Origin: an uncultured Alphaproteobacteria bacterium
Lineage (GTDB): Bacteria > Pseudomonadota > Alphaproteobacteria > Rhodobacterales > Rhodobacteraceae
Direction: 5' to 3'
Assembly: GCA_902625475.1 (NCBI GenBank)
Contig: CACOBR010000004.1
Span: 1 to 64,000 of the forward strand
DNA length: 64,000 nt
Part shown: positions 27,175 to 36,125 of the stretch, one piece after another
Position numbering within the stretch: position 1 is the first letter of the stretch
Layout of the letters: each line of letters starts with the position of its first letter
Made by a program: the position numbers and the translations under genes
Notes under the pieces: model-generated
Told to the model about the DNA's origin: nothing
Databases searched by the model: none
What the model saw: the letters and a program-made list of their open reading frames with translations, nothing else

Positions 27175-28659
27175 TTAGACTCCTAAGTAGATTTCAATCG
27201 CTTTGTCTAGCCCTTGGTTCCATATTATACCCAGCCAAGTCTCAAAGCTGTTAGCAAATCGCGGTTCCTTAGCTAGGTTTCCATATATTTGACTCATTTC
27301 TAGCCATACGCATGCATTACTGCGCGCGGCCTTGGCGTTGGCTTGAAGTTCGTCCCAAAAAGGATCATTTGGTTCAATTAGTGTACCATCTTCGCGCGTC
27401 CCTTCACACATGCGGGCCCAAGAAGCTTGGATTAAAGCCAATCCGTCTATAGGTGTCGCGTTAGCTAATCCATCACGAATTGAAGGAATTAAGAATCCTG
27501 GCTGTCGAGATGATCCATCAAAGGTCACTCGACGGGTCGTATCAATTATTTTTGGGTTTGAAAAACGTTTGTGAACTAAATCAACATAATTCTCAGGTGT
27601 TATACTAGGCACTGCTTTTACGTGGGGTACCACTTCGCTAAGAATTACTTTTTTAAACAAAGGGCCTAACAATGAATTTTTCATGCATTGTTCAATGGTT
27701 TCAATAGACAGTAACTCCCCGGGTACAGCTATCACCTGATGACCACCGTTAAGAATACGAATTTTCATCATCTCAAAATCATGTACGTCATTTGTAAAAG
27801 TAGCCCCAGTTATGTCCCAATTTGGACGGCCCGCACAAAAATTATCTTCAATCACCCATTGGCGAAAGTCTTCATGAGTGACAGGCACTTCGTCTGAAAT
27901 GCCAAGATCTTGGACTAAGGCAATCTCTTTGGCGGTGGTGGCTGGTACGATGCAATCGACCATTGAATTAGGAAAACTACAATTTGCTTCAATCCATTCA
28001 GAAAGCTTCGGGTCAGATAGTCTAGCGAGCCCTACTATTACCTGGCGCAAAGCTGCTCCATTGCCCTGCAGATTGTCGCAGCTTTGGCATGTAAAAGGTC
28101 CCACCCCGCTGTCACGCCTCAACCGCAGGGAGGCGACCATGGCCCCAAAGGCAGTTTTTGGCGCCTCTGGATGGGTGGCATCATAGACGATATCTGGGTG
28201 GCTAGAGTCAAAGCTTTTGTTGACAGGATCAATATAATAACCGCCCTCAGTGACAGTCAGAGTTACAATTTTAATCTCTGGCTTCGTCATCTGGGCGATC
28301 AGTGCTCCATTATCGGCTTCGATTGGGACATAATCAATCATAGAGCCCACTACTTCCACCGTGTGGCCCATCGGGGATAATTCAAGAAGGGTAGTCAGGA
28401 AATCTTGCGCAAGCAGTTTTAGGCGCTGTGCTTTGTCAAATTCTTTTATACCCGCACCAATTATAGCCCAGTCATGGGCTTGTCCCTGCTGCATCAAGCG
28501 ATGCAGATACCAAGACTGATGGGCGCGGTGGAAATTACCCAGACCAATGTGAACAATTCCTGGGGTCAAATTGTTACGGTCATAATTAGGGATTTTCACA
28601 TCTTTTGGAAGTTTGGTCAGTGTTGAATTCGACAGGCTAGGGATGGCTGAAATCTGCAT
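27175..28659 (-). CDS. Mannitol/polyol dehydrogenase (long-chain, MtlK/UxuB family)
   Basis: NAD-dependent polyol dehydrogenase of 494 residues that would oxidise mannitol, arabitol or sorbitol to the ketose. It has the Rossmann entry IVHIGLGNFHRAHQ, TLTVTEGGYY, SCDNLQGNG, SFPNSMVDCIVP, WVIEDNF and the catalytic KxxxxNxxH in MKIRILNGGHQ. The ATG at 28659 with GAGAG upstream is preferred; an in-frame start 12 codons earlier is possible. It lies between a fructokinase-like gene and a D-lyxose isomerase gene on the same strand, fitting polyol uptake, oxidation and phosphorylation. It is a complete homologue of the broken uxuB at 22 kb. Confidence 0.92.
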   Translation of the reverse strand: MQISAIPSLSNSTLTKLPKDVKIPNYDRNNLTPGIVHIGLGNFHRAHQSWYLHRLMQQGQAHDWAIIGAGIKEFDKAQRLKLLAQDFLTTLLELSPMGHTVEVVGSMIDYVPIEADNGALIAQMTKPEIKIVTLTVTEGGYYIDPVNKSFDSSHPDIVYDATHPEAPKTAFGAMVASLRLRRDSGVGPFTCQSCDNLQGNGAALRQVIVGLARLSDPKLSEWIEANCSFPNSMVDCIVPATTAKEIALVQDLGISDEVPVTHEDFRQWVIEDNFCAGRPNWDITGATFTNDVHDFEMMKIRILNGGHQVIAVPGELLSIETIEQCMKNSLLGPLFKKVILSEVVPHVKAVPSITPENYVDLVHKRFSNPKIIDTTRRVTFDGSSRQPGFLIPSIRDGLANATPIDGLALIQASWARMCEGTREDGTLIEPNDPFWDELQANAKAARSNACVWLEMSQIYGNLAKEPRFANSFETWLGIIWNQGLDKAIEIYLGV

Positions 28660-28732
28660 TTTTCTCTCATCAAGTTGTCTAGGTCCGTCCATCAACTGTA
28701 CAATCCTAAAAAGTGCATCCTAATATCTTGCA

Positions 28733-29422
28733 TCAATATCGGAGCCATTTTTCATAATCACATACTAATAAATGACGTGGCGGCTCGTCTTCTTCGATTT
28801 GTGCAAAACGGCCAATTTCTTCCCGGAAGACGTTGTCGGTATTATCGTCATTAACCGTTGACACCTCACCGATCAAAACGTCACCACCTTCACCCCAAAA
28901 GGCGTGCCAGTCCCCGGGCAAGAGGGTCACGCTTTGTCCAGGAGCGAGTCGGAGTTTTTCCCCAGGGGCAAATTCTCGGCGAATACCATCACAGAACACT
29001 ACTCCTCCCTTATCGTTGGCAAACTCACCATTGGTTTTAGATCCAAATAACTCCACCACTAATGTGGCGCCACCACGATTAATAATATCTTCTGCTTTGA
29101 TTACATGAGTGTGCATTGGAGATAGCTGGTCTTGCTTGGAGATCAGCAACTTTTCAGCATAGCACATACCACCACCACGCTGTAAATCTGCCAATCGGCC
29201 ATTGCGCAGGGTGAACAAAAATAGTCCCATGGAGTCAAAATTTCCCGAGCCGAAGTCAGTGATGTCCCAGCCACATTGTGTATCGATAATATGCTCTGCG
29301 ATGGTTTTATTGTCGTAGAACTCTTTGGGAGTCCAGTAGGCGAATGGTGGTAATTGGAACCCAAAGCTGCGGATCATCTCATCCGCATTTGCCATAATAC
29401 CATTAACTCTTGAACGTTTCAT
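28733..29422 (-). CDS. D-lyxose isomerase family (cupin ketol-isomerase)
   Basis: Metal-dependent cupin sugar isomerase of 229 residues. Known members interconvert D-lyxose and D-xylulose and also D-mannose and D-fructose. Visible features are the AYWTPKEF start, metal-binding MHTHVIKAEDI (two histidines and a glutamate near residues 103-110) and the later LPGDWHAFWGEGG with another histidine. Length matches the family. It is on the same strand as the polyol dehydrogenase and kinase, so the group could feed lyxose or mannose into the same ketose pool. Confidence 0.88.
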   Translation of the reverse strand: MKRSRVNGIMANADEMIRSFGFQLPPFAYWTPKEFYDNKTIAEHIIDTQCGWDITDFGSGNFDSMGLFLFTLRNGRLADLQRGGGMCYAEKLLISKQDQLSPMHTHVIKAEDIINRGGATLVVELFGSKTNGEFANDKGGVVFCDGIRREFAPGEKLRLAPGQSVTLLPGDWHAFWGEGGDVLIGEVSTVNDDNTDNVFREEIGRFAQIEEDEPPRHLLVCDYEKWLRY

Positions 29423-29463
29423 GCTGTGTCCATATCCAAATTTTAAAAACTGATGCCGGGCAG

Positions 29464-30456
29464 TCAGATACCACGCCTTCGCCTGCGTTCTTTCATTTTT
29501 TCATGTGCTTCGGGCGTACCATCGTGGAAAGACCCAAACCATTTATCCAACGGAACCATTCCGTCGGCGTAATTAACTTCGAAATATTTGTGATGGAGAT
29601 AATGTGCGTAATAAGACCTATCAATAGATGTTTCCTCGCCAGTCACAATCCGGTCGAATCCCGTATGTCCCTCTGCAGGAGCAACCCCAAGCCTAGATAG
29701 GAGGTTGATCATATGCACGGGGTGTGCAGGTATAACAAAGAATATTAGGACAGTGGAAAAATAGATCATATGTTCGATTGGATGCATTGAAAGTCCAGAC
29801 CAAGGTCCTGGATTTGTATTTCGATGATGAACCTGGTGTGCAATTCGGTAGAGTGGCGGCCAGTGTAGGAAACGGTGTGCAAAATAAAACCCCACTTCAT
29901 GCACGAACGGCACAAGGAGGAAAATTAAAGTGAATGTGATTGGGTTCTCGACCGGACTGATTATCGTCGCATAGCCATTCGAATAGGCCCAAAGCAATAG
30001 CATTTCATAGCATGTCCAGATAGGTACCCCACTTGCCAATGTCCAGAACATGTTGTCATAGGTCTGATTATTAAATGTAAAGCGCTTTGAATTTTTATCT
30101 GGCCATTTTCGGTTATATTTAAATTCTGTACCCTGTTTTCTAAATACATAGAGCCATAAATGCCAAGCACCATAAACAATCAGCGCCAGAACAAGGTTGC
30201 GTATCAGAAGCATCCCAAAACAAAATACCGAAATTGTCTGGAAATAATCCAGTGATGGGGTCAGAAAAAACCAGATACCGATCGCAGCAATAGCGTACGC
30301 CACATTCCAGGGGAACAAGTATCCAGGAATGCCAAAGAACCAGGTCAAGAGGGCTCTAGGCTTTGTAGGCCAAGAAAAGAGGGGGCCGTAACTAATCGGC
30401 TTGTCTGGTGACCAGTCTCCTCGCGTATCCTCGCGACCAAAATTGGACTCCCCCAT
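29464..30456 (-). CDS. Sterol desaturase/fatty acid hydroxylase superfamily membrane protein
   Basis: Integral membrane di-iron enzyme of 330 residues. The histidine clusters are FYFAHRFLHW, HQVHHRN and HYLHHKYFEVNYA, which supply the metal site of this superfamily; hydrophobic segments lie at about 45-70, 80-110 and 150-190. It should hydroxylate or desaturate a lipid or alkyl chain at the membrane, with no obvious link to sugar use. ATG 30456 has AAGGAG seven bases upstream. It is the first gene of the minus-strand arm, so it may lead the operon or simply share its promoter region. Confidence 0.87.
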   Translation of the reverse strand: MGESNFGREDTRGDWSPDKPISYGPLFSWPTKPRALLTWFFGIPGYLFPWNVAYAIAAIGIWFFLTPSLDYFQTISVFCFGMLLIRNLVLALIVYGAWHLWLYVFRKQGTEFKYNRKWPDKNSKRFTFNNQTYDNMFWTLASGVPIWTCYEMLLLWAYSNGYATIISPVENPITFTLIFLLVPFVHEVGFYFAHRFLHWPPLYRIAHQVHHRNTNPGPWSGLSMHPIEHMIYFSTVLIFFVIPAHPVHMINLLSRLGVAPAEGHTGFDRIVTGEETSIDRSYYAHYLHHKYFEVNYADGMVPLDKWFGSFHDGTPEAHEKMKERRRRRGI

Positions 30457-30459
30457 CAA

Positions 30460-30886
30460 AATCTCCTTAAAAAAAATTTATTTGGTTATCCAAACAATAA
30501 AAAAGATTGATTACTTGCCTGTCAAGAGTTAAATAAACTTTACGTCTCTTCAAACCTATGCGTGTCTATGCTAATTGCTGAGGTCTTTGATATACTTGAA
30601 CTACGTTTTAAAGTTAAATTTTCTAAATAGAACTTTCTTTGGTTGCGGTTATCCACTAAAAAGAGAAGCTTGGGGAGTATAAGGTTGGTTTACAAAAATG
30701 GATACATTAACGCATTAATTAGAACGATGCTGTTTTGTCGAAAACTATATGGTGCAAGGTCAAATTTTGACAAAATTGCTACGAACCCAAACAATGTTTC
30801 AAAAACTCAGATGCCTAGTCATGTGCGCCTTTTTTTTGAAGCTTCGGTTTGTCCAATCATTAAACGGGGCGGTAAGTGTGGCACTA
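30460..30886. other. Divergent intergenic region, no gene recognised
   Basis: About 427 bases between the divergent fatty acid hydroxylase and sugar kinase genes. An open frame from 30643 to 30894 gives no recognisable product and overlaps the kinase in another frame, so it is not called. A TTTGG/CCAAA inverted repeat near 30481 lies just upstream of the minus-strand operon and could be an operator half-pair; evidence is slight. A decayed regulator gene may have stood here, but nothing can be shown. Confidence 0.35.
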
Positions 30887-31531
30887 ATGTTTGAGCCTGA
30901 AATTCACGGTATTACAGGTTTGGTTACTTCTATTTTAAATGCCCCGCGACAAGGTCAGCGCCGTGTAGTTGCGATTGTAGGCCCACCCGGCAGTGGCAAA
31001 TCAACAATTGCAAAGGCTCTAGTCCCGCTAATAGCTCAAGCTGGTGGTCTTGCGCAAGTTGTTCCAATGGACGGCTTCCACTTAGATAATAGTATCTTGC
31101 TTGAACGTAATTTGATTGATGTCAAAGGCTCACCTTGCACCTTTGACGTGGGAGGTTTTGCAAAGCTAATTTCGCGTCTTAGTAACGAACCGGAAATTAT
31201 ATTTCCTAAATTTGATAGAGATAAAGACCTTGCTATTGCGGGTGCGGGCTTCGTATCAGAAGACTGTGATTTGGTTTTGGTAGAAGGAAATTACCTTTTA
31301 CTAGATGCTCCGTTTTGGTGTGATCTTTCCAAATACTGGGATTTTTCAGTGTTTTTAGACGTTGAACCTAAATTATTACGCGAAAGGTTAATGCAAAGAT
31401 GGCTAGACCAAGGGTTATCCTCGAAACAAGCAAAAAAACGTGTAAAAGATAACGATCTTGTAAATGTAGAGACTGTTGTCTCTGGCTCAAAGGTTGCTGA
31501 TCTCATATTTGCTAATTCAAGTTTGGCATAA
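30887..31531 (+). CDS. P-loop sugar/nucleoside kinase (FrcK-like)
   Basis: Uridine-kinase/phosphoribulokinase-type P-loop kinase of 214 residues. Walker A is GPPGSGKST (residues 32-40), followed by the substrate motif PMDGFHLDN, LVLVEGNYLLL, and the lid arginines in LRERLMQRWLDQG. The group includes FrcK, encoded with the rhizobial FrcBCA fructose transporter. The ATG at 30887 matches family length; the frame is open 46 codons further upstream but those residues look non-coding. A decayed aldo/keto reductase gene follows. Confidence 0.82.
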   Translation: MFEPEIHGITGLVTSILNAPRQGQRRVVAIVGPPGSGKSTIAKALVPLIAQAGGLAQVVPMDGFHLDNSILLERNLIDVKGSPCTFDVGGFAKLISRLSNEPEIIFPKFDRDKDLAIAGAGFVSEDCDLVLVEGNYLLLDAPFWCDLSKYWDFSVFLDVEPKLLRERLMQRWLDQGLSSKQAKKRVKDNDLVNVETVVSGSKVADLIFANSSLA

Positions 31532-31540
31532 GTTTTAAAC

Positions 31541-32502
31541 CTTAACAAAGTTTCAACTTACAAATTCTTAAAGAAGCTTGAAATAGATAGCTTTGGACTT
31601 GGTGGTGCGCCACTCGGTGGAAATTTTGCAGAACTTGGATATGCTCAGGCTGAAGAGTTGATTCAAGCCGCAAAAAATAAAGGCATCGGCTATTTTGATA
31701 CGGCGCCTTGGTATGGCTTTGGTCGTTCAAAACGTGTAATAGGGGACGTTCTGCGCGGCAGTGAATAAATCCTATCTGATAAAGTTTGGCGCTTGCTTGC
31801 GCCTGGTCCAGTCAAAAATCAAGCGGATTTCGGTATGGTTGACCCTCTACCTTTCAATGTTACTTACTATTATATTTATGACGGGATCATGCGTGCATAT
31901 GAAGATAATCTGAAGAGGCTAGGTCTGGATGGAATTGATATTTTATTGGTGCATGACATTGGGGAATTTTAGTAAGGCCAAGATCATGTGAAACATTTTA
32001 AAAGTCTAGAAAGTGGTGGTTACCGAGCAATGGACAAGTTGCGCACTGCAGGTTTGATAAAAGCAATTGGATAAGGGTTAATGAAAACAAGGTATCCATG
32101 GATGCTTTGGCAATAAGGGATTGGGACGTTTTTCTGCTTGCAGGCCGGTATACTCTCCTTGAACAAACAGCAGTTGACAAATTATTTCCAGCCTGTCGCA
32201 AAGTTGGCAAGTCAATAATCTTTAGAGGCCCATTTAATTTGGGTGTTCTCGTCGGGCGTGATACTTGGAATTATACAAAGTTCCCAAAAGAAATAATAGA
32301 CAAAGTACGCGCGTTGGGTGTTGTTGCAGATGAATTTGGCATTCCTCTTCCTACAACTGCGCTTCAATTTCTCTTAGGTGATGAGATCATCTACCCCGTC
32401 ATTCCAAGCCCAAGAGACGAGGGAGAATTTGAGCAGATTGTTACTTGTTTCAAGACAACTGTACCAAAAGAATTTTGGCCTACTCTGAAAGAAAAAAAAT
32501 GA
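31541..32502 (+). pseudogene. Aldo/keto reductase (D-threo-aldose 1-dehydrogenase-like), decayed
   Basis: Remnant of a sugar-oxidising aldo/keto reductase. One frame reads SFGLGGAPLGGNF and later GYFDTAPWYGFGRSKRVIGD, but hits stops after VLRGSE (31766), after HDIGEF (31970) and after LIKAIG (32071). The frame then shifts by one base near 32075, and VNENKVSMDALAIRDWDVF continues through FLLAGRYTLLEQTAVDK to LQFLLGDEIIYPVIPSPRDE. Several nonsense changes plus a frameshift mean it is dead, while similarity is still high, so decay is fairly recent. The family oxidises L-fucose, D-arabinose and similar aldoses to lactones. Confidence 0.88.
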
Positions 32503-32527
32503 TGGAACTGTCAGCCACCGTTCCTAG

Positions 32528-33259
32528 CTAAACGGCCGTAAAGCCGCCATCAATCGGAAGACATACGCCTGAAATCATTGCTGATGCATCCGATAGAAGG
32601 AAGACAATAGGTGCTGCACAATCCTCTTCAGTTGCCCAACGAGTAAGTGGCATAGCCTCCAAAAGTGGGCCGCCAATGTCCTCCCGTCCCCAATACCATT
32701 TTGACATCGGTGTCATCACAACAGTTGGATTTACAGCATTGACGCGAATGTCATACTTTCCCAGTTCTAATGCGGAAACTCGTGTCATTGCATCAACGGC
32801 ACCTTTAGAGGATGCGTACGAAATATGTCCAGCCAGCCCAACAAGCGACGCCTGACTGGAAACATTTACAATCGAGCCGCCAAGCCCAGCTTTGATCATC
32901 CCCTGAGAGGCATACTTTGTCACAAGAAGTGTGCCGCGCGCATTCACACTAGTGACCTTGTCGAACACCTCCAAATCGGTTTCCATCGGCGATGCAATCT
33001 CACCGCCCCAGCCACCGCAGTTTACGATGCCAAAAACCTCAATGCCTGATAAGGCGTCTTTCACGGAAAGCTCTGATTCTAGATCGAAAGGCAGCACATC
33101 ACATCCTGTATCCATTGCCAAATTTGCCAGTTTATCTTCGTCCCGGCCTGAAGCGATAACCTTTGCTTCTTCCTTAACTAACATACGTACTGTTGCAGCG
33201 CCGATACCACCAGATGCACCAGTAACAAGGATTACACGATCTTTTAAGCCTGTATTCAC
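32528..33259 (-). CDS. Short-chain dehydrogenase/reductase (xylulose reductase/DCXR-like)
   Basis: Cytoplasmic SDR of 243 residues. The cofactor motif is TGASGGIG, the structural block reads VNCGGWGG rather than the common NNAG, and the catalytic triad is SSQASL with YASSK. The ending LPIDGGFTAV is typical. An arginine after the second strand (SGRDED) suggests NADP preference. Start is GTG at 33259 with GGAGG seven bases upstream. Members close to this type act on xylulose, fucose derivatives or other sugars, matching the neighbourhood. It is divergent from the ABC transporter operon. Confidence 0.88.
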   Translation of the reverse strand: MNTGLKDRVILVTGASGGIGAATVRMLVKEEAKVIASGRDEDKLANLAMDTGCDVLPFDLESELSVKDALSGIEVFGIVNCGGWGGEIASPMETDLEVFDKVTSVNARGTLLVTKYASQGMIKAGLGGSIVNVSSQASLVGLAGHISYASSKGAVDAMTRVSALELGKYDIRVNAVNPTVVMTPMSKWYWGREDIGGPLLEAMPLTRWATEEDCAAPIVFLLSDASAMISGVCLPIDGGFTAV

Positions 33260-33481
33260 AGTATTCCTCCAATAGGTATTGTCCTCAGAGTTTAAACAAC
33301 ATTCATAAGTTGTCCAGAAAGATTTAGGTGAACTAAATTATAGATGCTCACTTGATTGATACTTACTTGCAAGTCACGGAATAAAGGAATTTTTTTGTTG
33401 TAAGATAGAAAATTGCAAACTAATATGTTCGAATGAGTGTCCGTAAGGGCTCAAAAACAACTATTAATTGGGAGGGAATTT

Positions 33482-34954
33482 ATGTTTTTAAAAAAATTGT
33501 CGACGTTGACTTTTGGCGTCGCCGCTATGGGCCTAACCGCTATTCCAGCGGTGGCTCAAGACTTTAAGGGCGTTACAGTCGATATTTTAACGCGGCCTGG
33601 CTATGTGATTGCAGGTCCTTTGGCTGAACGCGGAAAAGACTTTGAAGCAATGACAGGGGCAAAAATTGTGGTGACGGAAGTACCGTTTGCTGAGATTTTC
33701 CCAAAAATTCAAGCTGATTGGTCAACTGGCACCAATTCAATTGACGTGGGCGTTTTTGCTGCCGGTTGGGGCGTAGAACTTGATGCCGCCGGTCTCTTAG
33801 AGGACCTCGATCCTTATATTGCAGCCGACAGTAAGATTGATCTTGATGACATCGCACCTTATTTCCGCGAATTTGGCCAAAAAGTTGGCGGAAAGACAAA
33901 ACTTCTGATGGTCGATGGTGACTTTCAAATGGTCTATTACCGAACTGATGTTTTAAGCAGTAAAGGATTACAGCCACCCAAAACTTGGGAAGAGTATTTG
34001 GACGTTGCTTCCAAAATCCACGGTGAAGACATGAATGGAGACGGTGAAGGCGATTTTGGTTCCTGCATCTTCAAAAAGAGAAATGCCCAATCGTATTTCG
34101 CGATCCAGACCTTTGCTGCCCCAATTGTTCAAACACAAGGTACTGCTCAAGGCTTCCATTTTGATAATGCGACAATGAAACCGATTATCAATAATGAAGG
34201 CTGGAAAAAAGCGTTTGAGCTCTACAAAGCTACGGGTAAATACGGTCCACCAGACGAGTTGAATATGGATATTGGCGATACTCGCGCGTTGTTCAAAGCA
34301 GGTCGGTGTGGCTTGATTGTAGAATGGGGAGATCCAGGTACTTTGCAACTTGACGATGATGCAAAATCAATCCGAGGCAAGATGTACGCTATTTCAGCAG
34401 TTGGTTCAACCGAAGTGTTAGACCGAGCAACTGGAAAATTGGTTCCTGTTTCTGCTGCGACGGCTCCCTATGCTGTTGACGGCATCAACTATGCGCCATT
34501 TGCAGCCTTTGGTGGATGGGCAGGAGCAGTCAATAAAGGAGCTGACGCAAAGACTAAAGCTGCAGCTTACGCATTCTTGTCTTACATGAACCAAGCAGCA
34601 CAATCTGGTGTTGATGTAACGATTGGCGCAACTGGCTACAATCCATACCGTACCTCGCAGTTGGCGAGTACTGATCTTTGGGTAAAAGCGGGCATGCCAA
34701 AAGCATTGGCTGATAACTACCTTGGTGCAATTAACGGTGCTATCAATAACCTCAACATGGCATCTGACATGAAAATCCCAGGTGCTCAGAAATATACTTC
34801 TGTCGTTCTCGATACCGAGCTTGCGCGCTATCTGGCAGGAGAAATTACGGTTGATGAGGCTCTGGCCAATATTGAAGAAGGTTGGGAAGAGGTCACTGAA
34901 GACTTTGGACGAGACGAACAGGTCGCATCCCAAGCCTTGGCACTTGGTCTCTAA
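33482..34954 (+). CDS. Sugar/polyol ABC transporter substrate-binding protein
   Basis: Extracellular solute-binding protein (family 1) of 490 residues, longer than the usual 420-440. The signal peptide is clear (MFLKKLSTLTFGVAAMGLTA, cleaved near AVAQD). GGGAGG before ATG 33482 fixes the start. It leads an operon with two permeases, an ATPase and an epimerase-like gene. The sugar is not identifiable, but the enzymes around it point to a polyol, ketose or aldose. Confidence 0.9.
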   Translation: MFLKKLSTLTFGVAAMGLTAIPAVAQDFKGVTVDILTRPGYVIAGPLAERGKDFEAMTGAKIVVTEVPFAEIFPKIQADWSTGTNSIDVGVFAAGWGVELDAAGLLEDLDPYIAADSKIDLDDIAPYFREFGQKVGGKTKLLMVDGDFQMVYYRTDVLSSKGLQPPKTWEEYLDVASKIHGEDMNGDGEGDFGSCIFKKRNAQSYFAIQTFAAPIVQTQGTAQGFHFDNATMKPIINNEGWKKAFELYKATGKYGPPDELNMDIGDTRALFKAGRCGLIVEWGDPGTLQLDDDAKSIRGKMYAISAVGSTEVLDRATGKLVPVSAATAPYAVDGINYAPFAAFGGWAGAVNKGADAKTKAAAYAFLSYMNQAAQSGVDVTIGATGYNPYRTSQLASTDLWVKAGMPKALADNYLGAINGAINNLNMASDMKIPGAQKYTSVVLDTELARYLAGEITVDEALANIEEGWEEVTEDFGRDEQVASQALALGL

Positions 34955-34970
34955 ATTAGCCAATTAATTA

Positions 34971-36125
34971 ATGGCTTCGTATAAAACTTCGCTCCAGCCG
35001 ACTGACATGTCGGCTGGCGTAACCCTAAGAAACCGGTTGGGGGAATGGGTGGACCGACATTCCGGTACATTTTTTATCGCACCTTGTACGACTTTAATTT
35101 TAATTTTCGCAATTTTTCCAACAGTTTATTCGATTTTTTTCGCGGTTAGCCGTGTACGTTTTACAGGTGATGGGCTTAAGTTTCGTTATGTAGGTCTTCG
35201 TAACTTTAAAAAACTGTTTTTTGGCAGTAGTGAGGTACAATTTCTGGGACGAACTGATCCTGTCAGCATTTTTGGATATGTAATATTTATAATAATTGTC
35301 ATTGCAGTCTTAGTGTGGCTCTGGCGGTCTAGAAAACTTACAACTTGGGTAGGCATGATAGGGCGGACGATTTCCGCAGCTATGGCGATTTTCCTGTCTT
35401 GGCTTTTGTGCGCGTCGCTCTTGTCCGGAAATGCTATAGGCACTCTTTATACAACACTTTTCTATGTTATCGTGGGCTGTGCTCTTCAATTTGTGATCGG
35501 AACTGGATTAGCCTTTCTGTGTTCACAGCCAATTTCTGGCAAAAACTTTTTTCGAGTAGTTTTTTTCATTCCTCTTATGATTACCCCTTTGGGTGTTGGA
35601 TATGCAATGCGGATGTTAGCCGACGTCACTAAGGGTCCTTTTGAGCCTCTTCTGGCTTTTCTTGGATTATCAGATTGGGTCTGGTCTGCCGACGCATGGT
35701 CAGCACGATTTATAATGATGATTGGCGAATCTTGGCAGTGGATACCGTTTATTTTTATCTGCATGTTAGCGGCATTAGAAAACGTGCCTAACGATCATGT
35801 TGAGGCAGCACAAGTTGACGGGGCTTCAAGCCCTCAAATTTTCAGAGAGATTATTTGGCCACAGGTCCTACCTGTTGCTGTGACCGTATTGTTGATACGA
35901 ATGATAGAGGCGTTCAAGATCGTCGATCTGCCTAACATTATGACAGGCGGTGGACCTGGAACGGCAACAGAATCGATGACTTTGCAGTCAATGTTTGTCT
36001 GGCGGGCCAATGACATGGGTTCCTCGGCAGCAATAGCCTATATGCTCTTAATTCTTACAGTTGTGGTCTGTGCGTCGTTTTTTAACTATGTGGTTCTTGG
36101 TCAGGTTAAAAAGGCTAACGCATGA
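34971..36125 (+). CDS. Sugar ABC transporter permease with an inserted membrane segment pair
   Basis: CUT1-type permease (MalF/UgpA group), 384 residues compared with about 290-320 normally. The EAA loop is intact (EAAQVDGASSPQIFREI, about 278-294). Between the first helix (36-58) and the usual second helix (159-181) lies an insert of roughly 65 residues with two extra hydrophobic segments, about 97-117 and 128-152, joined by WRSRKLTTW. It overlaps the next permease by four bases (ATGA). Confidence 0.88.
   Translation: MASYKTSLQPTDMSAGVTLRNRLGEWVDRHSGTFFIAPCTTLILIFAIFPTVYSIFFAVSRVRFTGDGLKFRYVGLRNFKKLFFGSSEVQFLGRTDPVSIFGYVIFIIIVIAVLVWLWRSRKLTTWVGMIGRTISAAMAIFLSWLLCASLLSGNAIGTLYTTLFYVIVGCALQFVIGTGLAFLCSQPISGKNFFRVVFFIPLMITPLGVGYAMRMLADVTKGPFEPLLAFLGLSDWVWSADAWSARFIMMIGESWQWIPFIFICMLAALENVPNDHVEAAQVDGASSPQIFREIIWPQVLPVAVTVLLIRMIEAFKIVDLPNIMTGGGPGTATESMTLQSMFVWRANDMGSSAAIAYMLLILTVVVCASFFNYVVLGQVKKANA

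Noticed and set aside
30643-30894. Open frame upstream of the P-loop kinase
   Set aside because: No family pattern, overlaps the kinase start in another frame, and has no ribosome binding site.
33365-33374. 10-bp palindrome ACTTGCAAGT upstream of the polyol binding-protein gene
   Set aside because: A palindrome this short is expected by chance in a window of this size and no regulator gene is nearby.
34418-34963. 181-codon minus-strand frame inside the binding-protein gene
   Set aside because: It is a shadow of a well-supported gene in GC-richer DNA and its cysteine-rich product resembles nothing.
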